Source: Lunularia cruciata
Lineage: Eukaryota; Streptophyta; Marchantiopsida; Lunulariales; Lunulariaceae
Length of the DNA: 64,000 nt
Assembly: GCA_948567375.1 (NCBI GenBank)
Contig: OX419761.1
Span: 11,508,243 to 11,572,242 of the forward strand
Direction of reading: 5' to 3'
Made by a program: the position numbers and the translations under genes. Below, piece by piece: positions 46,112 through 58,433 of the stretch. How positions within the stretch are numbered: position 1 is the stretch's first letter; every line of letters starts with the position of its first letter. The notes under the pieces were generated by a model. It saw nothing but the letters and a program-made list of their open reading frames with translations. It was not told the origin of the DNA and made no database searches.

Positions 46112-48553
46112 CTAACCAAAGAGGCGATACAAGTTCCTAAACTTGTAAAACAAGCCGTGTGATACAGAACAACCTCTGTTTGATTCATTTAGTAAGACCA
46201 CTAGAAGATCCAGAAATAAGACTGCGTATATTTCTGATAACTCACCGCTTCCACGCCGCGAAGATCCATTTGATTCAGATTTTGAAGACTTTGGAATGTC
46301 ACTTAGCCGCCTGCCGCTGGGCTTCCTCTCATCAGCATCATCATCGCCTTCGGACGTGGTCGAGGCGGAAACCCACTCGCTTGTATTGGCGGCGCTACCC
46401 TTTGAGCTTCTCCGTCCCAATTTTAGGAGTCTCTTGAAACCTTTGGGACCATCTTTCGAACTCTGTTGACCCGGGGAGCCTGACTTTTGCGATCCACCCC
46501 ATTTCTTGCGTGACTTGCTTGTCTCCACCTGGTTGGCGTCAGGTGACAAAGAGTGTTGCAGCTGCGGGAAGCTATGAGATGTAGGACTTGACACGGGTGA
46601 TGTTGTAACTGCAGCAACCGGGGTTTCATACTCATCGTGCACGATTGTAACAGCTCGAGTTGCGAACGCCGACACATTGTCTTCTATGTTAGGTACCACA
46701 GAAGTCTGAGATGGAGATGGTGAAGCCAGGCCAGGGGGTGCATCGTAATCTTCTGGACCAGAAACTAGGGGCAAAGCAGGAAAATCAGACTCGGCTCGGG
46801 ATAGACGGGCATGAGGAGCCTCGTACACCTGATTGTCCTCAACAATGGGCACTGCTGTTGGTTGCACGGGAGGAGAATCTAGAACCTCTGTTACCTTCAC
46901 CTCATTTGCTACAAGAGTGTCTTCTTCGGTGTTCGTATTAGGTTCTGACTTTCGATCCTCGTTATCCGGGCGACTGGCATTTACATTTTCCCCTGATTCT
47001 GCTGAACTTTCAGACAGAGCCCCTGTAAGGAACGCAGATTCTACTGAGGGTGGAGAAACAAATTCTGTCTCCTGGGGGGTGGATGCCAGTGCTAAGACAG
47101 CGACAAAACCAGGGCCATTTCCTGCTCTGTCTTCAATGTCCTGAGGCTCCTCTGCAGTAAGCACCCTTGCCTTTTCTTCTGTGGTGATTGAGGAACCTAG
47201 TGCTGGTGTTGAGCTTCCTGATTCCCCTGTTGTCGTGTGTACTTCATCCTTGTTCCCCTCTTCATCAGACTGCAAACCGTCACGAGAAGATGTTGATGGT
47301 GTGTCTGAGGCGTCCTCGTTAATACTTTTGGGAATATCTGAGATTTGAGAGGACTTCGGCTTCTTCAATACAGCTCCTGAGCCCGGTGCTATTCCAGTGC
47401 CTTTTCGTAGAAAAGGCTTTGCATCCGCTGTTGCTGTACTAGTCTTTTTAGCTGACTTGGTGGTTCCAGACTCAGGAAAAAGATCTTTCGTATTCTTCAC
47501 TGAACCAGGTGAAGACCGGTTCGTTCCAGCCTTCAGGTCGTTAACCGTTGCAATACTTTTCCTTAAAACTGGACGGCGTTTCTTATCGTCGGATGCGACC
47601 GTGCCTCGTGCGACTGAGCGAGATGATACACCCCAATTCGCCTCCAGGGGCGCAGCACCATTTGCAATCTTAGGGCGATGCACACTGCTAGGTTTAGCGT
47701 GAACAGGAGCAAATACTCCTACTTTAGCACCCAAAGAACTACGCCCTGAAGGCTTGGTATTCTCCTTGCGCATATCCATAACGGCAGGGACAGACCGTCT
47801 ACGATGGTTCTCGGATGCTGTTTGTCCGCGTCGTTGACCAGCAGCCACTTCAAATGAACCTTCCTTCCCAGGAATTGCTTTGTGGGCCGAACGACCTGCT
47901 GTGCCTGCCGTCCCCACTTTCACTCTTTCCGACGATGAGAGCTTTTGTAGTGTGTTTGCTTTGGGTACTGTTGCGATTTGTCTGGCGGCACGGGGAGTGG
48001 AAGAAGCTGATTGGGTGCCTGGAGTTGGACTACTTCTTGCAGCAATCCTTTCCCTACGTTGCATTCGCAATTCATCGAATCTCTTCTTTTCCTCTTCTTC
48101 CTGTAAGACAGAAAAAAGTAGAAAAATTATGGCAGACAGGTGCAATCATCACCTCTCACAAAATAATCTATCAGACTAAGATTCGACTGTAGGCCAATTT
48201 CAACGAAGTGGTGATCTGCCTGCGTGCTACTTAATTCAGGATGATGCTCTCTCTAAAAAGAGGGGAGAACGAATAAATCCAAACATCAACCTGTACGAAG
48301 TCTGTATGCTCCGGCCCCCCTAAATTAACGAGAATTTTTTTCAAGAAAAATCACCTTCTCCTTCTTGCTCTTCAGAACGCCAGCTTTTAACTTCTCTGCA
48401 CGCAACTGTGCGTCGGTGGAATTAACATACTTCTCAGTTGTTTTTCCACCTCGAGACGCCATCTCGGCCCTCCTTTTCTCAAGAACTTCTTGCATTTCCT
48501 TGAGTTTAGCTTCAAACTCAGCTCTATTAAATTGAGGCTGCCACTCTCCTTAA
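46112..48553 (-). CDS. COP1-interacting protein 7 (CIP7)-like, C-terminal half
   Basis: The upstream exon (about 48553-48355) reads EWQPQFNRAEFEAKLKEMQE, then RRAEMASRGG and LRAEKLKAG, a charged coiled coil. A GTGATT donor joins it in phase to the exon starting at 48100 (acceptor TTACAG), which reads EEEEKKRFDELRMQRRERIA. A long Ser/Thr/Pro-rich disordered region of about 500 residues follows. The C-terminal block KKWGGSQKSGSPG, KDGPKGFKRLLKLGRRS and WVSASTTSEGDDDADE is the hallmark of plant CIP7-like proteins (At1g72410/At3g14172 group). The Arabidopsis prototype is a nuclear coiled-coil protein linked to COP1 light signalling. A GTGAGT donor after 46246 suggests a further 3' exon, so the stop at 46112 may be intronic read-through. 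Just upstream of 48553 the expected EQYREERDAKLR segment is present but one base out of frame, so the gene may be damaged or the assembly may carry an indel. Confidence 0.7.
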
Positions 48554-48693
48554 TTTAGCATCTCTCTCCTCCCGGTACTGCTCCTAAACCTATCCTGCTG
48601 GGCCCTTGGTGATAGGCAATCACCTGCAACAGAAAAAGAAAACGTGATGAGCCAATATTGTCTCTGCCATCTGACAAATGAGCCTTGAGATAC

Positions 48694-51007
48694 CTACATT
48701 CGCTGAAAGTCCTCCTTTCTCCATGTTGCAGCGATGCAGCATGAAGCAACCTGCAATTTAGAGAGAAATGATTAACCATGTTCTGTGCGTTCTGTTCTTA
48801 AGCAAGTAAATGTGACTGACTAGGGAGTACAAGCGCAGCTATTCAACATGCTCAAATAATAATGTACACTGTTAAAAGATGCCATTCCAGGAAAGGCCAT
48901 GTTGCAGAAGTCAGTCAAAGAGAAATTGCTGTAGATTCAGAAGCTTCCAGATTTTTGATTTTAAAGACTGAGCAACAAAAAGTAAGTGGCAAAATCTAAG
49001 TTCATCCTGGATAAGCTCCATAAATGAGCAAAGCCATAAAGCTGTAAAGAAACCTATATGCGACATTCAATACCTATGTGGCTTCATTCAGTTGCATGTC
49101 GTAAAGATTTGGTTTGCCTTAGAGATGTGTTTAATGGAAGTCAATGTTGCACCTATTAAAGCAACCAACACAAAATAGCTTCCATCTGAAATAAGAGCAG
49201 AAGCCATTCGCTTTCGGAATCCACAGCTACTGAGGACACGCAAACTAAGCACATGCAAATCTAAGCAATTTGTGCAAATTAGTTTAGGTGTTAAATCATC
49301 TGTCAAAATTGGGCCCGCCCGAGAAACTCCAGATTCTTCTAAGAACAGATACATGGGATACCATGCTCTACAGATCATTTACCCTACCTGATCGATCGCC
49401 CATCAGAGAGAGTTCTGACGTGTGTCCAATTTCTGTAAGGAACAACGAAAGGTTCTCGAAAATTTGTGTGAAGGCGAGGAACAGTGTGACACCTCACCTC
49501 AAACGATTGTAACGAATCCAAAGAGAAAGCAAGCTCCACTTTAGACCGAAAATTTGTTGACACACATACAAGGACCACTACAATCCAGATCGAACGTTTA
49601 TGCTCACCTTGAGATGGTAGCAATAGAAAGTCTTATGTATTGCTCGTCCACCTACAACAGCATACATTTGAACACAATTCTCCTCTCCAATCAGAGTGGA
49701 AGCAAATCCTCTACAGTATGTTGGGGCCTTCAACTTAGTACAAGGAAGAGCAACTAACTAAGATAAGACTACTACTGCTCACAGGAGATCGGCAAGAAGT
49801 AGGAAAACGACAGGGCCTTACCCGTGCCCCATTGCCTCGGCTGGTTATGGTCTCCACAAAACGAACGCACACCAGCACCTGAAGTTTACGGACGAAGCGA
49901 AAATATCTGCGACAATAACGCCTAGTCAGGACTTGTCGGAACCTGAAAAGCGCACTGCGGTTTATGACCGACTGTGCAAGAACGAAACTGCTCTTGAACC
50001 GGAGAGTCTTCATCCGACCACCAAACTGACATAGGACACAAAAACATCTCTTATCTATCCTCTCTCGAATCAGAGTGGGCAGTCGTAGCCATAGACAGCA
50101 CAAAGTGTACACACAAACCAGAAACTGCAGTAGCTCCGACAACATTACTCGGAGTGCAGCATTTCATCTTACGAAACGCTGCAGTATGAGTCCCACTGCT
50201 TAACATACTTCGCGGAGATGAACTGCGACAATCCTACACCAGCTAAATTCACCCGCATTGTTCGTAATACAGTCCTCCATACTACAGTCTTACTGAAGAA
50301 ACCGACGAGCTGCTTCACTTGCTTACAAATTCTCGATACAGATACATCCCAACCGAAAATAAACTGCGACAATCATGCACCAGCTAATCACTCTCGCATT
50401 GCTCGTAAAACTGTCCCATAGTCTAGGGTTCTACTAAGCCAAAAGCGTAGGGCTGCCTGCATTTGCTTACAATTTCTTGACGAAAATACATCACTCCAAG
50501 AGCATTGCCACTTCTGACATTAGCGGAAGCTGCACCCACGGCGGGCCTTACGTACTCTCGACGTGACAAGGTAATTTATAGTGTACTATTTACGAAAGCC
50601 GCCAAACTCATTCCACACAACAATCTTCAGTAGAAACCAAAGAACACAGAAGGCAACCTGACGAGGAGGGCGTTTCTGGACGTTGGGCACTGTCACTTAT
50701 TTTCATAACTTGCGGCGGCGGGAATCTTGCTGCTCAGCGCACTCGTTATCCCTGATCAATGTGGTGATAGCTAGACAGGAAAGTTCAAATTTACCGCGTC
50801 CAGAACCAGAGCGCAGAATAGAACTAATGCCAAACTTACCGGAGGGGCTTCATTGAACCGCAAGGTGTTTACAGTAGCATACAGTAGCAGCTCCCACGGC
50901 CCCGGACCCCCTGGCTCGAATGCAAAAGGGATTTCAATCGTGATCGGTGGCAACGGATTCTGTACTACGTAGTCAGTATCCACTGCAGAGCCGTACTGAA
51001 CATTCAT
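48694..51007 (-). CDS. Possible 5' exons of the CIP7-like transcript (unidentified sequence)
   Basis: Several short minus-strand segments have canonical splice borders and consistent phase. Exon 51007-50840 has an ATG start, 56 codons and a GTAAGT donor, with residues MNVQYGSAVDTDYVVQNPLP at the start. Exon 49651-49608 is 44 nt (VDEQYIRLSIATIS). Exon 49432-49388 is 45 nt (NWTHVRTLSDGRSI). Exon 48750-48694 is 57 nt. I do not recognise the encoded protein. It is not the LDYALFQLTPTRTRC-type N-terminus usual for CIP7-like proteins. They could be the true 5' end of this gene, a divergent gene of their own, or chance open segments. The junction from 48694 into the EQYREERDAKL segment does not keep an open frame. 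Confidence 0.3.
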
Positions 51008-53273
51008 TCGCACCTTTCAGTACGCGAAGTTACGAAGCCGCTTCTTCTCAATGGACGTCGGGTGAATCTGCAGATTATGCGCCAACTTGATGGAATATGC
51101 TCCTCTTTCGGTGCATCCAAACTCCAATGTGACAAAACTGGCTTCACCGGAAGTTGAGCTCCGGTTTCTGAAGAGGGATTTTGCGGTCCGATGCCGGCTG
51201 AATCTACATTGGGCTTCAAACCGACATTCCTTCCTAAGGAAATCCAAGGAGACGAGTAAAGTCAAGTACAGTGCTGTCGAATAAGACAGGAAAAATTGCT
51301 TAGAAAACGAAAGGCTAGCCCTTGTGAAACTTGTACAGTAGAGCGTATGCCACTTGTGTACACCATAGTACACACGCACACACCTTGTGAGAGGAGAAAT
51401 GATGACTTTAAGCTGTGATGTGTTCTATTGTCAATTGTCAATTGTCAATGTGATCGACTTCCTCTTGCGACTAGCATGTCACGAGGACGCATGTTATATT
51501 CGTCATGGAAAGTGGACAAAACATGCACTGTGTTTCTCTCACATGAAAGGCTTATCATTAGAATGAGTTCCACAGATGAGTCGTCACTAGTGATGTTAAT
51601 GATTGAGTTGATTTCTTCACCAATCAGGATAACGGTAGAAGATAAGAGCTCAGATTAGTTCGACAGTGTTCTTATTTTCTTGATGTGAACACTTCAACCA
51701 ATTTCCAGCTTCTTGCTACTAAGAGAGTGCATAATATCTTTTACATTCAAGAACTTTTTCAGTCCACTTTGGTCACAGGGAGTAGTAAATGAATCTTGTA
51801 TTTCAGAATCTAGTATTTCCCAAGGAGTAAGGAGGTGATCGTAGAGGTGCTCATTATGTATTCAAATTAGATTCTATTCATGGGTGATATCCCAAACAAG
51901 ACTACCCCATACATCTTTCCGTCTCCCTTCAAAGGGGATGTTGATCCTTAGGTCTTGTTTTGCAGTTGGGGAGATTTTACAAAAGAATATAAGAACCGCA
52001 TTTGAACTTCTTCTTAAATTGTGCATTTAAAGATAATACATGAAAGGAGTCCTAAATTCCTTTCCGGGAATATGTATCATGAGAAGATAACAAGGGTATC
52101 CCACGTTATGGGAAAGATGCATTCCTCAAGATTGCAAGAGATTTACTTTTTGTAGAGGTGGCTTTGTATTTAAAGAAAGAAAATATCTCAAGTTCTTATC
52201 TCAAAGCAAAGTTCTCCCACTTTTACTTCTTGAACAAAGAATCATATATTTAATCATATATAGTTGGTAAAAGATTAAATAATTTTTTTATCCAAATAGG
52301 AAAAAACACCAATGAGATGGTACAAAAAGTTTAAAAGATCAAAAGTTCTGTTATGGGTAGACAAATACAGAACTTTTGAATATCGGCTTTTTTTAAATAT
52401 CAATAAATTTGAGTGGAGAGAATAAACATAGAGAAGTTCTTTCTTCTTTTTTACTTCATCTGAAAATGGATTGATATAAGAAATTTTAATAGGAAGTAAT
52501 TCGTTTTATACTAAAAGTTTTGCATTGCTATTTTTTTCTGGAATGAACTTTGATAATTGAGTGGGAATTAATTAACTAAAAATAAAAAATTTGTTCATGA
52601 TTTAATTTACATAGAAGTATAATGTATCATTGCAGTATATTTTACATCAAGTTTGATTGATTCGATGATAAATAAAAGGTTGGTAACAATTTATTGAATT
52701 TTTTCTTCAAAAAAATAATTGAGTTATTTGGTACGTTTCTCTTCTTAAATACTAATAGGAATAACGGTGTAATTGTTCCGCATCATACTCTTTTCAATGA
52801 CCCATGTTTCCTAGAATTATGAGTTTATATATAGACCATAGAAACAACTGTTGCTTCTCATCTAGTTTACTTTCTGATTTTATCTTATTTTTTAATTCCA
52901 ACATTTATACTTATTTGGTCACTTATTCCTCCTTTTGAAATTTTAATAGTTGGATTTCCCTTAGTTTATACTATTGAATATTTTTTACATGTTGCCTCTC
53001 ATTGGCTTTAGTTTTACTTGTTCATATTATTTTCAAAGATTATATCCTTTGTATATATATGCTCGCTATTTGAATATACATACAGTTTTTTTGATATAAA
53101 CATATGTATTGCATTCATTTATGTAACTGGATTGAATATAAATATAATTTCTTTTTTAATAACAAGGAGAAAAATTAACATTGACCTTTTTTCTTTATGC
53201 TTAATAACAACATGAAATATTTAGTGTATGCTTGATAGGAATGAGCAAATATCAATTTAGCTTTCCATGATAT
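51008..53273. other. AT-rich intergenic region
   Basis: After about 51.4 kb the base composition becomes strongly AT-rich, and no gene, LTR or RNA gene can be recognised. Some stretches around 51.8-52.2 kb have fewer stops and could be decayed coding DNA, but no domain is seen. Confidence 0.45.
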
Positions 53274-53297
53274 TATATATATATATATATATATATA
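53274..53297. repeat. (TA)12 microsatellite
   Basis: This is an uninterrupted TA dinucleotide tract of 24 bases. Confidence 0.9.
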
Positions 53298-53407
53298 GTA
53301 TTATAATTTTTCAAATTCTAAAAAATTTATATGCTTTAGAAACTAATATCAGCACTCAAAAAAAGTCTTCAAGTAGATTTGCACTAAGCTACCTAAATCA
53401 AAACATT

Positions 53408-53429
53408 TCTATTTCTATTTCTATTTATT
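53408..53429. repeat. (CTATTT) hexanucleotide repeat
   Basis: About three and a half units of CTATTT lie in AT-rich DNA. Confidence 0.7.
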
Positions 53430-56400
53430 AAATTTATCTATTCAATTAACTTTGCTTAGAGTGAACATTTTTCATTTTATCACATAAAAATTATATCCAT
53501 TAGAGAGGTATAATATACATAATTATCATCTGATTACTTACTTTATGATATTTGAGTGACATAAGCAAAGGATCAAAGGTATATTCGATAGGAAGGAGAG
53601 AAAAATATTAAGCAATTAAAACTCTCCTTAGGTTGGATCATTCGGATTTCATTACTATCAACTCCTTTTTAATTATATTTATGCGATCCATTAAGGCATA
53701 AGTAGTTAGAGTACAACGAGGTGGAACTAATGTGATATAAGGACACACCCGCTCGCAGTTGTAATGGAGGAGAAAATTGAAAAGGGGGAAGAAGAGACCG
53801 ATGTAGACAACCGGTTTGCGTTGGTCTAGGCTGGGTTTGAAAATGTTTCTTGCTCCTTTTCTCTCCTCTCTTCAATGGCAATTTTTTACTCTCCTTTCCT
53901 TCTTGATTCTCTTAATGGAAGTTTCTTCACTCTCTACACCTTGTAAGGACTTTACAAGGGCGAGAGAGTGCGTACTTTGAAGGCGACTTCTTCTTATATT
54001 TGAATTTTTTACATCTTTAGTGGATTTTTAGATTGGAACATAATTTTTTGTGAATTTTTAATGGATTTTTTCAATCAAAAAGTATTTTATTTCAGTTAGT
54101 GGATTTTCAGGTGTACAGAGACCAAGAGCAACAGTTTAGCAAAACATGTACAAACAGTGATATTTTGATTTGACATTTAAAGCAAGAGCAAACCCAATAG
54201 ATCCCATCAGATCCATACAACCCCAAGTACACATAGTTCACCCCAACAAACCTTGCTCACTCTAGTGCATCATGCACACCCTCAAAGTGAGTAAACACAC
54301 CTGCAGAGACAAGCGCCAACCAATGCACACAATTTGTCATCTTGGAGAGAGAAATCTCCCTAGTTGTCAATTGAATGCAAGGCAATTTTGCATCACCTTT
54401 ACCCTAGTTTACTCTCTCTCTTCCTACGGATTTGGATGGGTCTCATTTTCCCAAATTAGCATCTAACTACCTATTAAATCCACATCCTCCTTTGCACAAA
54501 TATCAAAACAATTGATTAAAAAGTTATGCAAAAGCTAATCCATTTTAAGAGATATGCATTGTTCATGCAACTATTTAACTACACACTTATCTCCCTTAAA
54601 GAATTCCACCTAGCTTTTAAAGTTCTTGTATAGTATTTATTGAGCATTTGAGTTTGTGCAACATATTTATTGAAGTCACTCTTATATTGATTGTTTGCTT
54701 GTTTGAACAAGGGTACATGTCTCATAGAAACATATCATGAATCCACCCAATGTTAGGAAGCATATCAAAAAATCAATATCAAAAGACATTGATTGTTGTC
54801 AAAACAGGTGCATGCTTCTTTGGAATTCATTTCCAACCAAATTGGAGATTTCTTCAAATATTTCATATCTTAATAGAATCGCAAAATTGCTTTTATGTAA
54901 TGAATTATCTTTTACTTGTCATCTCATACCACTTGATAGTTTTTTGAATAGCACATTTTCCTACTAAAATAAAAAAATTCATCAATTGTTGGTCCTTGGA
55001 CTAAGGGGAAGAATGATCCATCCAAGAAATCCTTATTGAGCAAAGATAGAAGAGATCCTTCTCTCCCACTTCACTTCCCTTCTAAGATTTTAAAAAAGTT
55101 ACTATGATGACTCTATTTTTAAATTGTATGGTGGATCATGTAATAATTTCCTAAATATTCAACTCCCTTGCTCCATGTCCATTGTGCACAAATCTATTCA
55201 TTGCAAATGCAAGTTGGATCCACATGAGAGTTTTACTTTTGTTGGAGGTACTTCCATCATATGAAAGCCTAAATACCAAATGAATTTTTATGAGCTCTAC
55301 TTATGCATGGAAGGAGGAAATATCTATCCATGTCAATTTTCTAAAGGAAAGTGGATTTAGATCCATACAAAATTTATCCATAAATTCAATACCACAAGAT
55401 GTATAAACTCTTTCGTCCAAATATCTATTGTGCATAACAAACTCCCACCACCTAAATAAATAATCCACAATGTCATTCTCTTCTCCACCATTTCACTCAT
55501 CTAAACTCCACACATTTGTACACCTACCGCACTCAAGTGCTTCCGGTATTGGTCTATTTATTTTGCATGTATCTTGCATTTTAGCTCATGAATGTGTGGC
55601 AAACACTAGTACGGGGCATTTTCTACTTGAGAAGTTTTATGTACAAGTTTTGTGATGAAATGTGAATGATTCAACAATATGAGCGTAAGAAGGAGTGAAA
55701 TTTGCTATTGATAGTTCAAGCAAGGAGTAATCTCTACCATTAGGTATCTTGAGCACAAGGAGAGGAATGCAAGGGACTGCAAAGAATGCCAACATGAAAC
55801 ATGAATCCATAACAGAAATTTAAATTGTCTTTACAGATTAGTATTTAAAAATTTACCATACCCATAAAAGGATTTAAAAACTTACAAGAAACCTTTGAAG
55901 GTGACCCGTAAGTTTCTCCATGGCTATGAGACCTCACCCCATATAAAAAATAAACACACAAAAACCACCCAGAAGTTTATTTCAATCCACCCGCAAAGTT
56001 TTGAGCTGCCTGCCTTCTTCCCCATTGTTGAACCTAGTGTAAGAAAAGAACTACAAAATATAAAAACTACAAGAGTAAAGTATATAAAAAGTGCCTCATA
56101 GGCAAAGTAGCGTAAAGACTCATGGTGGATCTCCACACATTACCGGTAATCAATACTACTATTTTGATACCCATGCTATGCATGAGCTAATGAAGGGTAT
56201 CTGATTTAGCTTTCTACCAACCCGCACAAATCCTTAACTGATTTTATGGATTGTTTGTACAAAAGTTTTATGGGTAGCTCGGTAGTTCACTTTGGAAATT
56301 TACAAGAGAGGGGCACCTCGCGTAAGTATTTGCAGGGGTTTTCATAAATGAATTTTAGTCTATTCATTTTACGGTTGGATGCAAATTTTGGGTCAACTTT

Positions 56401-56794
56401 TCAAGGCTTATGGTCTATGGGACCTCCCGTAGACGGTAAGAGCTTATGGATTCTGAAAATCATGACACGTTAACCTTTAGAGGGTGACAGAAGGTGCTCC
56501 TATTCAAATAGAAAGTCTCCTCTCACGACCTATAACAATCTTTGGGACATTCCAAATGCTTTTGTAAACTTTATTTACAACCACGAAAATGGCTACCTGA
56601 AACGCTTACTAAGCTTTAACGAGTGGAAGTCATTAGTTGATAAAAATTTGATGGAAAATCTAAAACGTGATTTGTAACGATCACTTGTAAAATCCTATAA
56701 TCTAAATTTGAAACATTTTTTAATCTAAATTTAAAATATTTCTGCAAACCCTGAAATTTTAGTTGACATTTTCTTTTCTAATCGAATCCTCTCT
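53430..56794. other. AT-rich intergenic region
   Basis: Nothing recognisable as a gene was found. Open frames are short and compositionally biased. The region is low-GC and probably consists of old, unidentified repeat DNA. Confidence 0.4.
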
Positions 56795-57132
56795 CTATGG
56801 ATATCCATAACAAAATTTAACTCTATGTAGACACCCATAAAGTATTTTAACTCTCTCTCTCCATATACCCGTAAATATTTTAACTCTCTCTATGGATACA
56901 CATAAAACTTGTTAGGGATTTCACTAAAAATAAATAGATCCGAGATATGAAACCCCCTAATGTGTTTTGTCTGAAAGCTTTGAAGATTGATCCATTATTT
57001 CTTATGGTAACTCTCTCTATGGATACCCATGAAATCTTTTACGGATTTCAGTAAAACTAAATAGATCCGAGATATGAAACCTCTAATGTGTTTTGTCCGG
57101 AAGTTTGAAGATTGATCCATTATTTCTCATGG
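56795..57132 (+). repeat. Tandem repeat, two long units plus degenerate short ones
   Basis: Units 56881-57007 and 57008-57132 (127 and 125 bp) share TAACTCTCTCTATGGATAC, TAAATAGATCCGAGATATGA and TGAAGATTGATCCATTATTT and are about 90% identical. The preceding 86 bases contain shorter partial units built from TTTTAACTCT and (A/C)CCCATAAA. This looks like a young minisatellite-type expansion. Confidence 0.8.
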
Positions 57133-58388
57133 TAAATCTATCTATTCAGGTGAATTCCTCTTTCTCTTGTAGGTTAAGTTGATAACTTATAAGGGAAAAT
57201 ACTAGATATCTTATGAAAGTAATAAAAATATTCAAGAAGAAAGATATCTTTAAGGACTTAAAATTGCACATGAATATTTATTAAGATTCAACTTAACAAT
57301 AATTGGGTATGACATATGAAGTAAATAAATAATCCACCTTGCCAAAAATAATTAAAATCACAAATTCTTAGTTTTTCTAGGATCTAACCAATATGTGTGA
57401 AAAAAGGAAAAAAAATTGATATCCTCGAACACATTGCCTTTCTGTTAGATCTTGAATTTGGCAGTTTCAAAATTCAAAACTCAGAAAACAATTTTGTTCT
57501 AGATTAGCAAACCACAATAGAAATTCAAAGTAATTGAATTGAGATATGTTATTGCTTGTATTTCTAACTCAATTATTAGCCAATCTCTTTTCCTATCATT
57601 AACATGGAACATTGTCATAATATAATCTTCTCTTAACGGTCATCAATGGTAGGTAAAAAATAGTTGGAAATTTGGAGATTGACAAATTTTAATTCTCAAA
57701 TCTTGTTATATAAGAATATAAATAAATTAGAGAAAACAAGACATTGTTTCCAAATAACTTTCTTGGAGCAACAAAGCATAATATCAACATGCAAATGAAT
57801 AGGCTTTAATTAGGATATCAAAAACTAGAGGAGTAATCTCTATAAGATTATGGAGGTTAGAGATGAATTGTAAAATTCTACATATCATATTTAATGGCAA
57901 ATCCTATAGCAAAATTGTGCGACAATGGATCTATTTTGCAAATTTTTTAAGTGCACCGCACACTTATAACATTTACATGGACCTTGTACAATCACCTGTA
58001 AAGTAATTACATACTTCTTAAAAGAAAAAGTCTTTTAAGACTTATTGAAAACCACTAATATTGTATTCTATATGTTTAAACATTACACATAGAATTACAC
58101 ATATGTTCACACATTACACATAAAGAGGGAATGCAACCGCATTATTACACATAGAATAAAGGACCAGTTTTTATTAAAGAATCTAAAAATAAGTTAGCAA
58201 TTATATATTAAAAATTAAATGTTTAATTTTATAGAAAAAAATATCAGTTCTTATTTTCAAAGATAATTAGGAGATGTTTTTTGACATTCAAATAATGCTC
58301 AAATAGTCAAAAATAGTTTAGTGATCTATAAAGATTAAAGAATAGAAATGAAATATTCAAGCCTAATTATTTTATTCTAAATTATGAT
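57133..58388. other. AT-rich intergenic region
   Basis: No gene or known element is seen. The motif ATTACACAT(A) recurs several times around 58.08-58.16 kb. Confidence 0.4.
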
Positions 58389-58433
58389 TTTTTGTGAAGG
58401 GAGATAGGGACCACTTATCTCCCTTCACAAAAA
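58389..58433. repeat. Perfect 18-bp inverted repeat (hairpin)
   Basis: TTTTTGTGAAGGGAGATA (58389-58406) is followed by a 9-base loop and the exact reverse complement (58416-58433). The transcript would form a strong hairpin. The arms are too short for a typical plant miRNA precursor, and no target-site duplication is evident. Confidence 0.85.

Noticed and set aside
46159-48192. Several plus-strand frames opposite the CIP7-like exon (for example 46833-47144 and 47397-47702)
   Set aside because: They are antisense shadows of the long, biased Ser/Pro-rich minus-strand frame and have no domain of their own.
49735-50145. 136-codon minus-strand frame starting MLSELLQFLV
   Set aside because: It has a Cys/Arg/Ser-rich composition typical of a non-coding frame and crosses segments that look intronic. 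No domain is seen.
51400-53500. Possible organelle DNA insertion, suggested by very low GC
   Set aside because: No recognisable plastid or mitochondrial gene, tRNA or rRNA sequence was found. AT-rich intergenic or decayed repeat DNA is the simpler reading.
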